NCBI RefSeq assembly: GCF_004803915.1
Contig: NZ_CP039396.1
Coordinates: 3,224,001-3,288,000 of the forward strand
Direction: 5' to 3'
From: Duncaniella dubosii
GTDB lineage: Bacteria > Bacteroidota > Bacteroidia > Bacteroidales > Muribaculaceae
Length of the DNA: 64,000 nt
Shown: positions 17,619 through 28,107 of the stretch, one piece after another
Layout: every line of letters begins with the position of its first letter
How positions within the stretch are numbered: position 1 is the first letter of the stretch
Notes under the pieces: generated by a model
Told to the model about the DNA's origin: nothing
Database searches by the model: none
Seen by the model: only the letters and a program-made list of their open reading frames with translations
Translations under genes and position numbers: made by a program

Positions 17619-17650
17619 TTTGTATTATAGAAATTTAAGTATTATCTTTG
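17619..17650 (+). promoter_or_regulatory. Promoter of the GH3 gene
   Basis: TATCTTTG (17643-17650) matches TAnnTTTG and TTTG (17619-17622) lies 20 bases upstream. The start codon is 46 bases after the -7 element. Confidence 0.7.
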
Positions 17651-17696
17651 TATTAGACGATATAGATAAACATCATTTTTCACATCTCAGAAATCC

Positions 17697-20263
17697 ATGA
17701 AACTAAAACATCTTTTTGTAGTTGGCATGCTGTTTGTGACACCATCGCCGGCATCCGCCCAACTACTTCCATATCAGAACCCTTCACTTTCCGCAGAGGA
17801 GCGAGCCGAAGACCTGTGTAAGCGTCTTACACTTGAAGAAAAATCGCTCCTTATGATGAACTCGTCGCCTGCAATCGAACGACTCGGCATTCCGGCCTTC
17901 GACTGGTGGAGCGAAGCCCTCCACGGTGTAGGCCGAAACGGACTTGCAACAGTGTTCCCTTCTTGTATCGGAATGGCAGCTTCATTTGACGATGATCTGA
18001 TTGAAGAAGTCTTCACTGCGGTGAGCGACGAAGCACGCGCAAAAAATACTTTGGCCCGCAAGGAGGGGAAAGTCGGAAAATACAAATGTCTGTCATTTTG
18101 GACTCCAAATATTAATGTATTCCGTGACCCGCGATGGGGACGCGGACAGGAAACTTATGGGGAAGATCCCTATATGAACGGACGGATGGGTCTCCGCGTT
18201 GTCAAAGGGCTGCAAGGCGACGGCAGTGACAAATACTATAAGCTTCACGCATGCGCCAAACATTATGCAGTCCACAGCGGTCCTGAAAAGACCCGTCATC
18301 GCTTTGATATCGAAAACCTGCCTGCCCGCGAACTATGGGAAACATATCTGCCGGCATTTAAGATGCTCGTTCAGGATGGAAACGTCCAGCAAGTCATGTG
18401 TGCCTATCAGCGATTCGAAGGCTCTCCGTGTTGCGGATCGGACAAGCTGCTCAATTCAATCCTGCGTTACAAATGGGGATTTGACGGACTTGTGGTCAGC
18501 GACTGCGGAGCTATCGGCGATTTCTATCGCGAAGGACGCCATGAGGTGTCGAATGACGCCAAAGCGGCATCAGCCCTCGGTGTGCTCAGCGGGACAGACG
18601 TCGAATGTGGCGGAGTGTACAAAAATCTACCCGGTGCGGTGAAACGTGGCGACATCAAAGAGTCAGATATCGATGTCAGCGTCAAACGGCTTCTGAAAGG
18701 ACGTTTTGAACTCGGAGACTTCGACCCCGACTCACTCGTTTCGTGGACATCGATTCCTATGAGTGTCGTAAGTTCAAAAAAACATCGCGATCTTGCCCGT
18801 GAAATGGGACGCGAACAAATGGTGCTTTTGAAAAACAACGGTATACTTCCTCTTTCACCTGAGGCAAAAAACATCATGGTAATGGGACCTAACGCTACAG
18901 ACTCCACCATGATGTGGGGCATCTATTACGGACAGCCAGGCCATACCGTGACAATTCTCGAAGGGCTGAATGCAAGGACAGGCCGCCAGCTTCCCTACAA
19001 CAGGGCATGCGCGATAACACAGATGACATACCGCGAAAGCGTCTTTCAGAACATCACCGATTCCAAAGGACGGCAAGGCATGGAAGCCGCATACTGGAAC
19101 AATACAACCATGACCGGTGAGCCAGCCGCAACCACAAACTACACTTCAACCATCCAGCTTGACAACGGCGGAAACACAGTGTTCGCTCCCGGTGTCAACC
19201 TCACCAACTTCACCACCCGAATCAAAGGGACATACGTCGCCGACCGTGACGAAACTCTCAATATGATTTACAACAATGATGACGGACTTCGCATAATCAT
19301 AAACGGTGACACCGTACATGAACGATGGAAAACCGACCCCTTAATTTCCGCGAACGTGAGTTTAAGGTGAAAAAAGGCCAGAAATACGATATCGAGGTCA
19401 ATTACATGCAGCTTGAAGATGATGCAACTCTCAATTTTGACATCCTCCGCACCCGTCAGGTCACTCCGGCTGATGCAGTAGCAGCCGCAAAAGATGCTGA
19501 CACAATCATTTTTGTCGGAGGTATCTCTCCTGCCTACGAACGTGAAGAGGCAAAAGTCAGGGAACCGGGATTTGATGATGGCGACCGCACATCAATCGAG
19601 CTTCCCGCTCCTCAGCGAGAAATCCTGCGTGCGCTCCACGAAGCCGGCAAGAAAATCGTCTTTATCAACTGCAGCGGCAGTGCAGTAGCTCTAACTCCCG
19701 AAAATGAAATCTGCGATGCGATTCTACAGGCATGGTATCCCGGCGAGCAGGGCGGCCATGCAGTAGCCGATGTTATTTTCGGTGACTATAATCCTTCGGG
19801 CAAACTTCCTGTCACTTTCTACAAGGATGATTCGCAACTCCCGGCCTTTGATGACTATCTGATGGCCGGCCGCACCTACCGTTATCTGAAACAGGCGCCT
19901 CTCTACCAGTTCGGCCACGGACTAAGCTACACCACATTTGACATTTCAAAGCCCAAATATAACAATGACAAGGTTACAGTACGTGTGAAAAACACCGGCA
20001 AACGTGCAGGCACTGAAATCGTACAGGTATACATGCGTCGGCCTGCCGATACAGCCGGTCCGAACAAGACCCTCAGAGGCTATGCACGTGTCGACCTCAC
20101 TCCCGGAGAGACAAAGGTTGTCGAGATTGATTTCCCGCAAAATCTCTTTGAGAACTGGGACGAAGCGACACAGGAAATGCGTGTCGTTCCCGGTGAGTAC
20201 GAACTTATGGTCGGTTCGTCAAGCGCAGATAAAGACTTAAAGACAGTCAAGGTCAAAATCTAA
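17697..20263 (+). CDS. GH3 beta-xylosidase/beta-glucosidase with PA14 domain, frameshifted
   Basis: Exported glycosidase releasing single sugars from the non-reducing end of beta-linked oligosaccharides. It reads as two frames: 17697-19370 (557 residues) and 19325-20263. One added C in the C4 run at 19337-19340 joins them into one 855-residue protein, the normal size for this group. The signal peptide (about 1-21) is followed by the GH3 barrel with FRDPRWGRGQETYGEDP and nucleophile D269 in VVSDCGAI, a PA14 insertion (about 450-600) across the lesion, the second GH3 domain and a C-terminal fibronectin III-like domain with FGHGLSYT. The break is likely a sequence error; beta-xylosidase activity is inferred from the barrel motifs. 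Confidence 0.85.
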
Positions 20264-20283
20264 GCGACAAGCACAAGGACAAT

Positions 20284-20348
20284 AAAACCGAACGACAAAT
20301 TTCTTGATTCCGCTATTCAGGCTGACAAGAAATCTGCCGTTCGGTTTT
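20284..20348. terminator. Bidirectional terminator between GH3 and exonuclease III
   Basis: AAAACCGAACG and CGTTCGGTTTT pair over 11 bp, and an inner ATTTCTTG/CAAGAAAT adds 8 bp. T runs lie at both ends, which suits the convergent genes on each side. Confidence 0.8.
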
Positions 20349-20376
20349 ATATGGTCAAATGCAAAGTTACATTAGA

Positions 20377-21129
20377 CTATGAAATTGTAATCTCAACAGG
20401 ACAGTGGTCCGAGCCGAGAATATCAGCCCGGATATTGGCATCTTTAAGTCTGTGAGCTAAACGTTCGCTCACAAGAAAATAGTCAATACGCCACCCGACA
20501 TTCTTCTCACGCGCCCTTGCACGATAGCTCCACCATGTATATGCATCCTCCAAATCCGGATGGACAGCCCTGAACGTATCAACGAAGCCTTGGGCAAGCA
20601 ATTTGGTAAATTCGCCACGCTCTTCATCTGTAAAACCGGCATTCCGACGGTTGGTCTTCGGATTTTTCAGATCAATCTCCTTGTGGGCAACGTTCATGTC
20701 ACCACAGATTATCACAGGCTTCCTTGCGTCAAGCGTTGCAATATATTTACGGAAAGCTTCTTCCCACACCATTCTATATGGCAGTCGCGCAAGCTCGCCT
20801 TGAGAATTGGGGGTGTAGACATTCACAAGATAATAGCCTCCCATATTCAGTGTGATCACACGACCTTCATGATCATGCTCGTCAACACCTATGCCATAGG
20901 TGACAGCCACCGGCTCATGGCGTGTATATATCGCCGTACCAGAATATCCTTTTCGGTCAGCAAGATTCCAATACGAACGATAGCCTTCAAATTCAAGTTC
21001 CAGTGCACCGGGGCTCAGCTTGGTCTCCTGAATACAGACGAAATCAGCGTCAAACGATGCGAAAATCTCATTGAAACCCTTCGCACAAACTGCCCGGAGG
21101 CCATTGACATTCCAAGATATAAATTTCAC
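20377..21129 (-). CDS. xth: Exodeoxyribonuclease III (AP endonuclease)
   Basis: Base-excision repair enzyme that cuts DNA at abasic sites and removes 3' blocking groups. The 250-residue protein has the exonuclease III family motifs in order: WNVNGLRA at the N terminus, IQETK with metal ligand E35, the central GDMNVAH with D144 and N146, RIDYFLVS near 214, and GSDHCPVEI at the C terminus with D241 and H242. No signal peptide is seen. Length is normal. It has its own promoter and converges on the GH3 gene. Confidence 0.96.
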   Translation of the reverse strand: MKFISWNVNGLRAVCAKGFNEIFASFDADFVCIQETKLSPGALELEFEGYRSYWNLADRKGYSGTAIYTRHEPVAVTYGIGVDEHDHEGRVITLNMGGYYLVNVYTPNSQGELARLPYRMVWEEAFRKYIATLDARKPVIICGDMNVAHKEIDLKNPKTNRRNAGFTDEERGEFTKLLAQGFVDTFRAVHPDLEDAYTWWSYRARAREKNVGWRIDYFLVSERLAHRLKDANIRADILGSDHCPVEITIS

Positions 21130-21201
21130 AAGAATTATTACAATTTAAGTAAAATATTATTATTCAATAAATTAAATCAGCCAATTTTGTTTATTGGCAT
21201 A

Positions 21202-21209
21202 CAAAGATA
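21202..21209 (-). promoter_or_regulatory. Putative exonuclease III promoter, -7 element TATCTTTG
   Basis: On the minus strand TATCTTTG matches TAnnTTTG exactly, about 70 bases before the start codon. A canonical -33 element was not evident. Confidence 0.5.
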
Positions 21210-21347
21210 GCTATTTGCATGTTTTTTTCATTATTTTCTGTAACTATTCTAATTCTTTTGCGTCTAATTAGATGTAAAGAGTTCCAAATTACGACACAAT
21301 TTCTTTGGTCGCTCTAAAACACAGTCAGATTTCACGATTCAATAATT

Positions 21348-22007
21348 ATGATAATAAGCCTAAAAGACATCAACAAGTCTTATCCCGGAGTAGTCCCCCT
21401 GCATGTACTAAAGGATATCAACCTCACTATCGACAAAGGAGAACTGGTTTCAATCATGGGTGCATCCGGCTCTGGAAAATCCACCCTTCTCAACATACTC
21501 GGTATCCTCGACAACTATGATTCCGGGGAATATTATCTCGATGGTGTGCTGATTAAGAACCTGAGCGAAAACAAAGCCGCCGACCTGCGCAACTACATGA
21601 TAGGGTTCGTGTTCCAGTCGTTCAACCTCATCAGCTATAAGAATGCTCTCGAAAACGTGGCCCTGCCGCTTTTTTATCGCGGAGTTTCCCGACGCCAACG
21701 CAACAAACTCGCAATGGAACAGCTCGAACGCATGGGCATGGGAGACCGCGCCACCCATCTGCCGAGCGAGTTGTCAGGAGGACAGAAACAACGTGTGGCT
21801 ATCGCACGTGCTCTCATCACAAACCCGTCAATAATTCTTGCCGACGAACCTACAGGAGCGCTTGACTCCAAGACATCCAAAGAAGTGATGCAGGTGTTCC
21901 GCGACCTCAATGCCGATGGGATGACGATTGTCATCGTCACCCATGACCCCGGGGTTGGCGAACAGACAAACCGCATAATCCGCATCGCCGACGGACGCAT
22001 CATTTAA
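21348..22007 (+). CDS. ABC transporter ATP-binding protein (MacB/LolD type)
   Basis: Energises the efflux or lipoprotein-type ABC complex encoded by the next genes, on the cytoplasmic face of the inner membrane. The 219-residue domain has Walker A GASGSGKST (38-46), Q-loop VFQSFNL, signature LSGGQ (142-146), Walker B IILADEP with D166 and E167, and the switch histidine in VTHDP. The DNYDSGEY and LADEPTGALD features are those of the MacB/LolD subfamily. It is the first of five genes (ATPase, permease, permease, fusion protein, TolC). The export substrate is unknown. Confidence 0.93.
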   Translation: MIISLKDINKSYPGVVPLHVLKDINLTIDKGELVSIMGASGSGKSTLLNILGILDNYDSGEYYLDGVLIKNLSENKAADLRNYMIGFVFQSFNLISYKNALENVALPLFYRGVSRRQRNKLAMEQLERMGMGDRATHLPSELSGGQKQRVAIARALITNPSIILADEPTGALDSKTSKEVMQVFRDLNADGMTIVIVTHDPGVGEQTNRIIRIADGRII

Positions 22008-22069
22008 CCCATCTGAAAACTGAAGAAGAAAATCTCACCTCAATTTTCTCTGTCGATAAAATTATCCAA

Positions 22070-23296
22070 ATGTTTGATCTTGCAAGTGAAATAATGGCAA
22101 CCCTGCGCAACAACAAACTGCGCACCGCTCTGACAGGATTCGCCGTGTCATGGGGAATTTTTCTCCTGATAGTGCTGCTCAGCGTCTCGCGTGGGCTTGT
22201 CAACGGAATGGAATCAATGTTCGCCCAACGCGACACCGAAACTGTGTCGATTCGCGGCGGCTACGCACAGAAAGCGTTCAAAGGTCTTAAGGAAAACAGA
22301 CGCATACGACTGAAGGATTCCGACATGGACGTGCTTGAATCGCAGAATGCGAATGTCATAGCCGACGTTGCCGCACAGATTTCCAATGACTCCGCAAAAG
22401 TCACAAGCTCCAAGGATTATCTGACCGGAGGCTACCGTGGAGTATACCCGACCGAACAACGGAACAGCGGTCTTAACATCGTGAATGGACGTTTCATAAA
22501 TCAGAACGACATCAATCAGCGCCGACGTGTGGCGGTCATCAACGAAGAATCGGCCAAGACATTGTTTGGCGAAAAAGAGCCTGTCGGCCAGCTGGTCGAA
22601 ATCTGCGACCTGTCATTCACTGTCGTCGGGACATACAAACAGGAATGGCGGCGCGATGTCTACATCCCATACTCCACGGCACGTTCGATGAGCGGCGGGT
22701 CTGACCGAGTGAACAATATAACTGTCAAACTCAAAAATGTCAGGACTCTCGAAGAAAGCGATGATGCAGAAACCAGCTTCCGTTCCACTCTCGGCCGCCT
22801 TCATTCCTTTGCCGAAGATGACAGAGGTTCACTCTGGATATGGAACAGATTTTCGGATTATATGCGCTCGTCGTCAGCTATGGGGGCGATCGGGATGGCA
22901 GTCTGGGTCATAGGACTGCTGACCATGCTTTCGGGAATCGTCGGTGTGAGCAACATTATGTTTGTTTCCGTGCGCGAACGTACACATGAAATCGGAGTCC
23001 GCCGTGCGATCGGTGCAAAACCACGCAGCATCCTGAAACAAATCATACTCGAAAGCGTAGCTATAACCACGCTGTTCGGCTATGTAGGCATTGTCCTTGG
23101 CGTTCTTTTATCGCAGGGCATAGCCATGCTGACAGAATCCGGAGGAGACCGCTCCCCTATCAAAGACCCGACCGTCGACATTGCGATAGCAATTCAGGTA
23201 ACGCTGGTGCTTATCATCGCGGGAGCTCTTGCCGGGCTCTTCCCTGCCATGAAATCGCTTAAAATCAAACCTGTCGAAGCACTCCGCGACGAGTAG
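22070..23296 (+). CDS. ABC transporter permease (MacB/FtsX family), first of two
   Basis: Inner-membrane permease of 408 residues with the MacB layout: a cytoplasmic N-terminal helix and first membrane segment (about 18-40), a large periplasmic MacB core domain (about 45-270), and three C-terminal segments of the FtsX domain with VSVRERTHEIGVRRAIGAKPR between them. That charged loop is the ATPase contact typical of the family. It starts 62 bases after the ATPase gene and is 32 bases before a paralogous permease; the two probably form a heterodimer. MacB-type proteins do not form a channel but act as mechanotransmitters driving a TolC-linked periplasmic pump. Confidence 0.92.
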   Translation: MFDLASEIMATLRNNKLRTALTGFAVSWGIFLLIVLLSVSRGLVNGMESMFAQRDTETVSIRGGYAQKAFKGLKENRRIRLKDSDMDVLESQNANVIADVAAQISNDSAKVTSSKDYLTGGYRGVYPTEQRNSGLNIVNGRFINQNDINQRRRVAVINEESAKTLFGEKEPVGQLVEICDLSFTVVGTYKQEWRRDVYIPYSTARSMSGGSDRVNNITVKLKNVRTLEESDDAETSFRSTLGRLHSFAEDDRGSLWIWNRFSDYMRSSSAMGAIGMAVWVIGLLTMLSGIVGVSNIMFVSVRERTHEIGVRRAIGAKPRSILKQIILESVAITTLFGYVGIVLGVLLSQGIAMLTESGGDRSPIKDPTVDIAIAIQVTLVLIIAGALAGLFPAMKSLKIKPVEALRDE

Positions 23297-23328
23297 GCAA
23301 AGTAGTACCACATCCATTTGTTCAGAAG

Positions 23329-24573
23329 ATGAAAAATCCAATATTTGACATAGAAAACTGGCGCGAGATAGGCACTACACTTGCCCAAAACAAGACGCGT
23401 ACATTCATGACCGCATTTGGTATTTTCTGGGGAACTGCCATCCTTGCGATGCTTATCGGAGGATCAAAAGGTCTGAAGAGTTTCATGAGTAGAAATTTTG
23501 AAGGATTCGCAACCAATGTCGCGATAGTATTTCCCGGACGCACGACAAAACCATACGCAGGCTTCAACAAAGGCATGGAGCTTGAACTAAACTTGCAGGA
23601 TATTATAAACATACGCCGAGCGATACCTGAGATAGAAAATTCATCTGCTGTCAACAACCTGTGGGCAAATGCTCTTTACGGGCAAAAGAGTTCCAACGCC
23701 ATGCTCACAGGCGTAGAAAGCGGTTATGACAAAATTTTTGTCCCGGTAATGTATGAAGGCCGCTTCATAAACGAAGCTGACAACACCCGCTCACGCAAGG
23801 TATGTGTGGTCGGGAAAAAAGTGGCTGATGAAATTTTCGGCACAGAATCAGGTCTTGGAAAAGAAATATCACTCAACGGCATATATTATAAGGTCGTAGG
23901 TATCGCCGGCCAGACGTCTGAAATAAGCATGGGAGCGGAGCTTGATGAATCGGTCATAATCCCTTACAATTCGATGCGTGCCAACTATAACCTCGGGACA
24001 AAAGTCGGAATGTTCATGATGACTCTCAAAAGCGGATATGCCCCCGGTGATTATGAAAATACCGTAAGAAGGCTTATTGCCCGAAACCATCCTGTAGCTC
24101 CTGACGATGAAGGAGCAATGTATTTCTTCGATGTGTCGGAACAATTCAAAATGGTCGACAATATATTTCTCGGTATCACTCTTCTTGCCCTCGTGGTGGG
24201 TGCCGGCACTCTTTTGTCGGGAATCATCGGTGTCGGAAACATCATGTGGATCATCGTCCGTGAACGTACTCACGAAATCGGCATCCGACGTGCTATCGGC
24301 GCAAAACCTCGCGACATAATTACACAGATACTCTCGGAGAGTATGGTGCTGACCACAATCGCCGGAGTGGCGGGAATCTGTTTTGCCATCATTCTGCTTG
24401 CCATAGCCGAGCATGCTTTTGCCGACGAACGTGGTATCATCGCATTTCAGCTCTCGTTCATGCAGGCGGTCTACATCCTTGTCACATTCCTTGTGCTTGG
24501 CACCGCAGCAGGACTTATCCCCGCTATCAAGGCCATGAAAATAAAGCCGATTGAAGCTCTCAACGACAAGTAA
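23329..24573 (+). CDS. ABC transporter permease (MacB/FtsX family), second of two
   Basis: A 414-residue paralogue of the preceding permease with the same order: first membrane segment (about 20-42), periplasmic MacB core, and a C-terminal FtsX domain carrying IVRERTHEIGIRRAIGAKPRD. It differs widely in the periplasmic core, which suggests specialised halves of a heterodimer. It ends 61 bases before the membrane-fusion gene in the same orientation. Confidence 0.92.
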   Translation: MKNPIFDIENWREIGTTLAQNKTRTFMTAFGIFWGTAILAMLIGGSKGLKSFMSRNFEGFATNVAIVFPGRTTKPYAGFNKGMELELNLQDIINIRRAIPEIENSSAVNNLWANALYGQKSSNAMLTGVESGYDKIFVPVMYEGRFINEADNTRSRKVCVVGKKVADEIFGTESGLGKEISLNGIYYKVVGIAGQTSEISMGAELDESVIIPYNSMRANYNLGTKVGMFMMTLKSGYAPGDYENTVRRLIARNHPVAPDDEGAMYFFDVSEQFKMVDNIFLGITLLALVVGAGTLLSGIIGVGNIMWIIVRERTHEIGIRRAIGAKPRDIITQILSESMVLTTIAGVAGICFAIILLAIAEHAFADERGIIAFQLSFMQAVYILVTFLVLGTAAGLIPAIKAMKIKPIEALNDK

Positions 24574-24634
24574 TTCGGAATCAAAATGTTACAACTTTAA
24601 TTGCGATAATAACAAACATAATCATATCAGAACA

Positions 24635-25731
24635 ATGAAGAAGTTTTTGCGGATTTTTATGTGGTGTCTGATCGCCGCAATATTTATCGGTACATTCGTT
24701 TACCTTTTCGTCAAATCACAGCCTGACAAGGAAAAATTCGAGCTTGTCAGCCCATCGACAGGAACAATCGAGCGTAACACAGTGCTCACCGGCAAAATCG
24801 AGCCACGCGATGAAATCGAAATCAAGCCACAGGTGTCAGGTATCATCTCCGAAATCAATGTCGAGGAAGGCGATATGGTTCAGGCCGGCGACATTGTAGC
24901 CAAAATCAAGATTGTGCCCGACGAAGGACAGCTTTCATCGGCTCTTTCAAGAGTAAAGACAGCGAAAATCAATCTTGAGGATGCACGCGTGAAACATGAC
25001 CGCAACAAACTCCTCTACGATAAAAAGGTCATCAGCCGCGAGGAATTTGAAAATACATCAACAACCTTGTCGCAGGCTAAAGCTGAACTCGAAGCAGCCG
25101 AAGATGCCTACTCAATCGTAAAGGAAGGTGTATCGAAAACAAACGCGAAGGAAAGCAACACTCTGGTGCGCGCCACCATCACAGGACTTGTACTCGATGT
25201 CCCTGTAAAAGTCGGAAGTTCGGTCATTCAGGCGAACACGATGAACGACGGTACGACCGTTGCGACCGTTGCAGACATGAACAATCTCATATTCGAAGGC
25301 AAAGTCGACGAGACCGAAGTCGGACTTCTGTCTGTCGGTCAGCCGATGGAAATATCAATCGGAGCGCTGCCTGACCTGAAACTCGATGCCGTCATAGAGC
25401 TTATCGCCCGAAAGGTGTAGAAACCAACGGAGCAAATACTTTTGAAATCAAGGCGGCAATAAATGTTCCTTCCGGCGACAAACTTCGTGCCGGCTACAGC
25501 GCAAATGCGACAGTAAACCTGAGCAAAGCTGAAAATGTGCTTACCATTCCTGAAAGCGTAATCGAATGGAAAGGCGACAGCACTTTCGTATATGTAATGA
25601 CCGACAGTCTGCCAGAACAGAAATTCGAACGCACAGCAATATCGACAGGAACATCTGACGGCATCAATATTCAAGTCAACAGTGGTATCGACAAGAATGC
25701 AAAACTACGTGGCGCATCAGTAAAAAAATAA
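24635..25731 (+). CDS. Periplasmic membrane-fusion protein (HlyD/MacA type), frameshifted
   Basis: Adaptor linking the inner-membrane ABC permeases to the TolC channel. It reads intact from MKKFLRIF at 24635 to a stop at 25420, then goes on in another frame to 25731. One added C in the C3 run at 25407-25409 gives IAPKGVETNGANTFEIKAAI, a standard fusion-protein stretch, and a 365-residue product. Features are an N-terminal membrane anchor (about 7-25), the lipoyl halves around GIISEINVEEGD, a coiled-coil hairpin (about 110-160) and the barrel and proximal domains. An in-frame ATG 28 codons upstream is rejected because the hydrophobic anchor would be internal. The lesion is probably a sequence error. 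Confidence 0.87.
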
Positions 25732-25752
25732 CGACAACTTAATATTTCGACG

Positions 25753-27048
25753 ATGAAACGCATCATATATTCCCTCCTCCTTACGGTCGGGATATCACAG
25801 ACAGTGATGGCTGACGCATGGAGTCTTGACAGCTGCGTGAACTACGCACTCAGCCACAATCTCAATATCAAAAATGCAGAAATCAGCCGAATGCAAAGCG
25901 AACTGTCTGTCACGGAAGCCAAGGACGGATTTCTACCACAGCTTTCAGCCGGAGCAGGCCAGAACTGGAGCTTCGGCCGAGGTCTCACATCGGCCAACAC
26001 CTATGCCAATCGCAACACCTCGTCATTTTCATGGAACGTACAGATGTCGCTGCCGATATTTCAGGGTCTACGCAACATCCGCCAGCTACGTTACGCCCAA
26101 TCAAGCCTCAGCATGGCTGAAATGCAGGCAGAAGCCTCACGCGACGAAGTTCGTCTGAGCGTCATCACCTCCTATCTGCAAGTCCTTTTCAACAAAGAGA
26201 TTCTTGAAGTTAGCCGCGAGCAGCTCCGTCTGTCAAACGTCCAGCTCGAACGCCAGCGGGCATTGCTTGAAGGCGGCAAAGTCCCAGAAGTAGACGTAAT
26301 CCAAGCCAAGGCACAGGTGGCTCAGAATGAAGTGCAGGTGGTCAATTCCGAAAACGACTATACGACCTCGATTATCGAGCTCGCCAAGCTTCTTGAGCTT
26401 GACAATCTCGCAGGATTCGACGTAATGCCTATCGACGATGACACAATGGCGCTCCTAAACGCCGAGGAGGTATATCGCAACGCTCTTTCCAATTATCCGG
26501 CTATTTCGGCCGCACGTCAGGCTATCAAAGTGGCCGATGACGGTATTACATTGGCAAAAAGCGGTTATCTCCCTACGCTTAGTTTCAATGCCGGACTCGG
26601 AAGCAGTTACTATACGGTTTCAGGTGACGATACCAAGAAGTTCAGCTCTCAGATGAGAGATAATTTCTCTAAAAATCTTGGATTTTCGCTCAATATTCCG
26701 ATTTTCGATGCCTTTTCGACACGCAATCAGATCCGTCAGGCAAAAGTCAGAAAACTTTCAGCTCAAATCCAGCTCGAACAGCAGCAAAGCGAACTGCACC
26801 GCGCCATCCGTCTTGCCTATCAACAGGCTGTAGGTGCAGAGAAAAAATATGAAGCAGGAAAAATTGCTGTCGACGCTTCAAAAGCAGCCCTTGACGCAAT
26901 GACCGAAAAATATACCTATGGCAAAGCAAACGCAACCGAATGGGAACAGACCCAATCAGACTACATAACCACTCTTGCCCAACAGGTTCAGGCCAAATAT
27001 GAGCTTATACTCAGAAACAAAGTACTACAGTTCTATAACAGGCAATAG
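25753..27048 (+). CDS. TolC-family outer-membrane efflux protein
   Basis: Outer-membrane exit duct of the tripartite pump. The 431-residue protein has a signal peptide (about 1-20), the opening SLDSCVNYALSHNLNIKNAE typical of OEP proteins, and two repeats of long alpha-helical coiled coil with beta-strand stretches. The length is normal. It follows the fusion protein by 21 bases and ends the operon, with a long hairpin terminator 12 bases after its stop. A signal for one substrate class cannot be read. Confidence 0.93.
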   Translation: MKRIIYSLLLTVGISQTVMADAWSLDSCVNYALSHNLNIKNAEISRMQSELSVTEAKDGFLPQLSAGAGQNWSFGRGLTSANTYANRNTSSFSWNVQMSLPIFQGLRNIRQLRYAQSSLSMAEMQAEASRDEVRLSVITSYLQVLFNKEILEVSREQLRLSNVQLERQRALLEGGKVPEVDVIQAKAQVAQNEVQVVNSENDYTTSIIELAKLLELDNLAGFDVMPIDDDTMALLNAEEVYRNALSNYPAISAARQAIKVADDGITLAKSGYLPTLSFNAGLGSSYYTVSGDDTKKFSSQMRDNFSKNLGFSLNIPIFDAFSTRNQIRQAKVRKLSAQIQLEQQQSELHRAIRLAYQQAVGAEKKYEAGKIAVDASKAALDAMTEKYTYGKANATEWEQTQSDYITTLAQQVQAKYELILRNKVLQFYNRQ

Positions 27049-27060
27049 CATTTGGCAATT

Positions 27061-27114
27061 AAACATGGCAACGGCTCTTCTGAAGCATATACCGGAAGAG
27101 CCGTTGCCATGTTT
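27061..27114. terminator. Long perfect hairpin after the efflux operon
   Basis: The two arms (27061-27080 and 27095-27114) are perfectly complementary over 20 bp, around a 14-base loop, and begin and end with AAACATGG and CCATGTTT. It follows the TolC stop by 12 bases and faces a convergent nuclease gene, so it can end transcription from both sides. Confidence 0.8.
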
Positions 27115-27178
27115 GAATTATAATATTTCGTCCAGCCGAAATACCATCACAGGAAATTACCCAATTCCACGAAAAAGG

Positions 27179-28048
27179 TCACTTCTTCTTTCGTGGGCGG
27201 TGAGTTGACCAGTAATGGAAATCGCACTGCGATTCGACATCCGATTCTATATCGTCGGGCAGAGCTGCAAAAAAGTCATGTCCGGTAAGGGCTTCGACCG
27301 AATCAATCGTAACAGCACAAGCCTGCATGCCGCCTTCAACTTTCCCGTTAGGCATTATAAATCCGATGCCACGCGCAGGAGTGGTGTAGGGAGATATAAT
27401 GACTTTGAAAAACTTACGCGGGACATACACTCGCGAGTCACCGATATATTCAATAGGCTTACCATCAATGACCGGGCCACAGACAATATAGATTGCGCTG
27501 TCTGCTTCAGCCCATTGACGGCATTTTTCCTCAAGATTTTTCCAGCTGCCGGCATTGAGCGTCTTGACCTGAGGACAGATATTGGTCATATAGAATGTCT
27601 GCGACATTGCCTCCTTATCCCAGCGCATGTCACCGGCAGGTGCCATGTGGCCACGGTCATAGCCTGAATAGCTATAATCCCATGTCTCGGCGCTACCCTC
27701 CATCTCCGGGTCGGCTGAAAATTTATTTGAGCGCGCTACATTGCCGTCAGTCTCATCTGCAGTGAGTTCCCATGATACCCAGTTCGGGATATGATACTGA
27801 GGATTGAACGAAAGATCCATACCTTTATAGCTTTTGACCACCTCCTTTAGTGAAGGATTCGTCTTAACTGCCATAAGGTTGCCATACTCTCCATGAGCCA
27901 CATTGACGACATCTGTCTGCTGCTCCTTCCCGTCAAGTTTCTCACCGAGATAGGCACACGCGGCTACAAGAGCCAGCACTAATAACGTACGATACAACTT
28001 ATTTGGAGTCGATGTCTTTTTCTTTTTTCTTTTTCTCTTTGTTGCCAT
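27179..28048 (-). CDS. DNA/RNA non-specific endonuclease (NucA family), membrane-anchored
   Basis: Exported or membrane-tethered sugar-non-specific nuclease, 289 residues. The N terminus is very basic (residues 1-20, many K and R) and is followed by one hydrophobic helix (about 20-35), as in a signal anchor. The beta-beta-alpha metal domain carries the catalytic motif DRGHMAPAGD with H134, and MTNICPQ further on, as in the NucA/Serratia nuclease family. It may salvage nucleic acids or act in DNA uptake control; the sequence does not decide. It lies 59 bases downstream of the FdtB-like gene on the same strand. Confidence 0.9.
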   Translation of the reverse strand: MATKRKRKKKKTSTPNKLYRTLLVLALVAACAYLGEKLDGKEQQTDVVNVAHGEYGNLMAVKTNPSLKEVVKSYKGMDLSFNPQYHIPNWVSWELTADETDGNVARSNKFSADPEMEGSAETWDYSYSGYDRGHMAPAGDMRWDKEAMSQTFYMTNICPQVKTLNAGSWKNLEEKCRQWAEADSAIYIVCGPVIDGKPIEYIGDSRVYVPRKFFKVIISPYTTPARGIGFIMPNGKVEGGMQACAVTIDSVEALTGHDFFAALPDDIESDVESQCDFHYWSTHRPRKKK

Positions 28049-28107
28049 TTTTTAATCACATTCTTATAACACGCCAAGGCCACGACTAACATTCTGCCTG
28101 GCAGCCA

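Noticed and set aside
19325..20263. A separate gene for the second half of GH3
   Set aside because: It starts mid-domain in PA14, overlaps the first frame, and has no start signals. One base in a C run joins the halves.
27061..27114. Perfect 20-bp inverted repeat as a transposon end or attachment site
   Set aside because: It lies 12 bases after the last gene of an operon and has terminator geometry. No second copy was noticed in the window.
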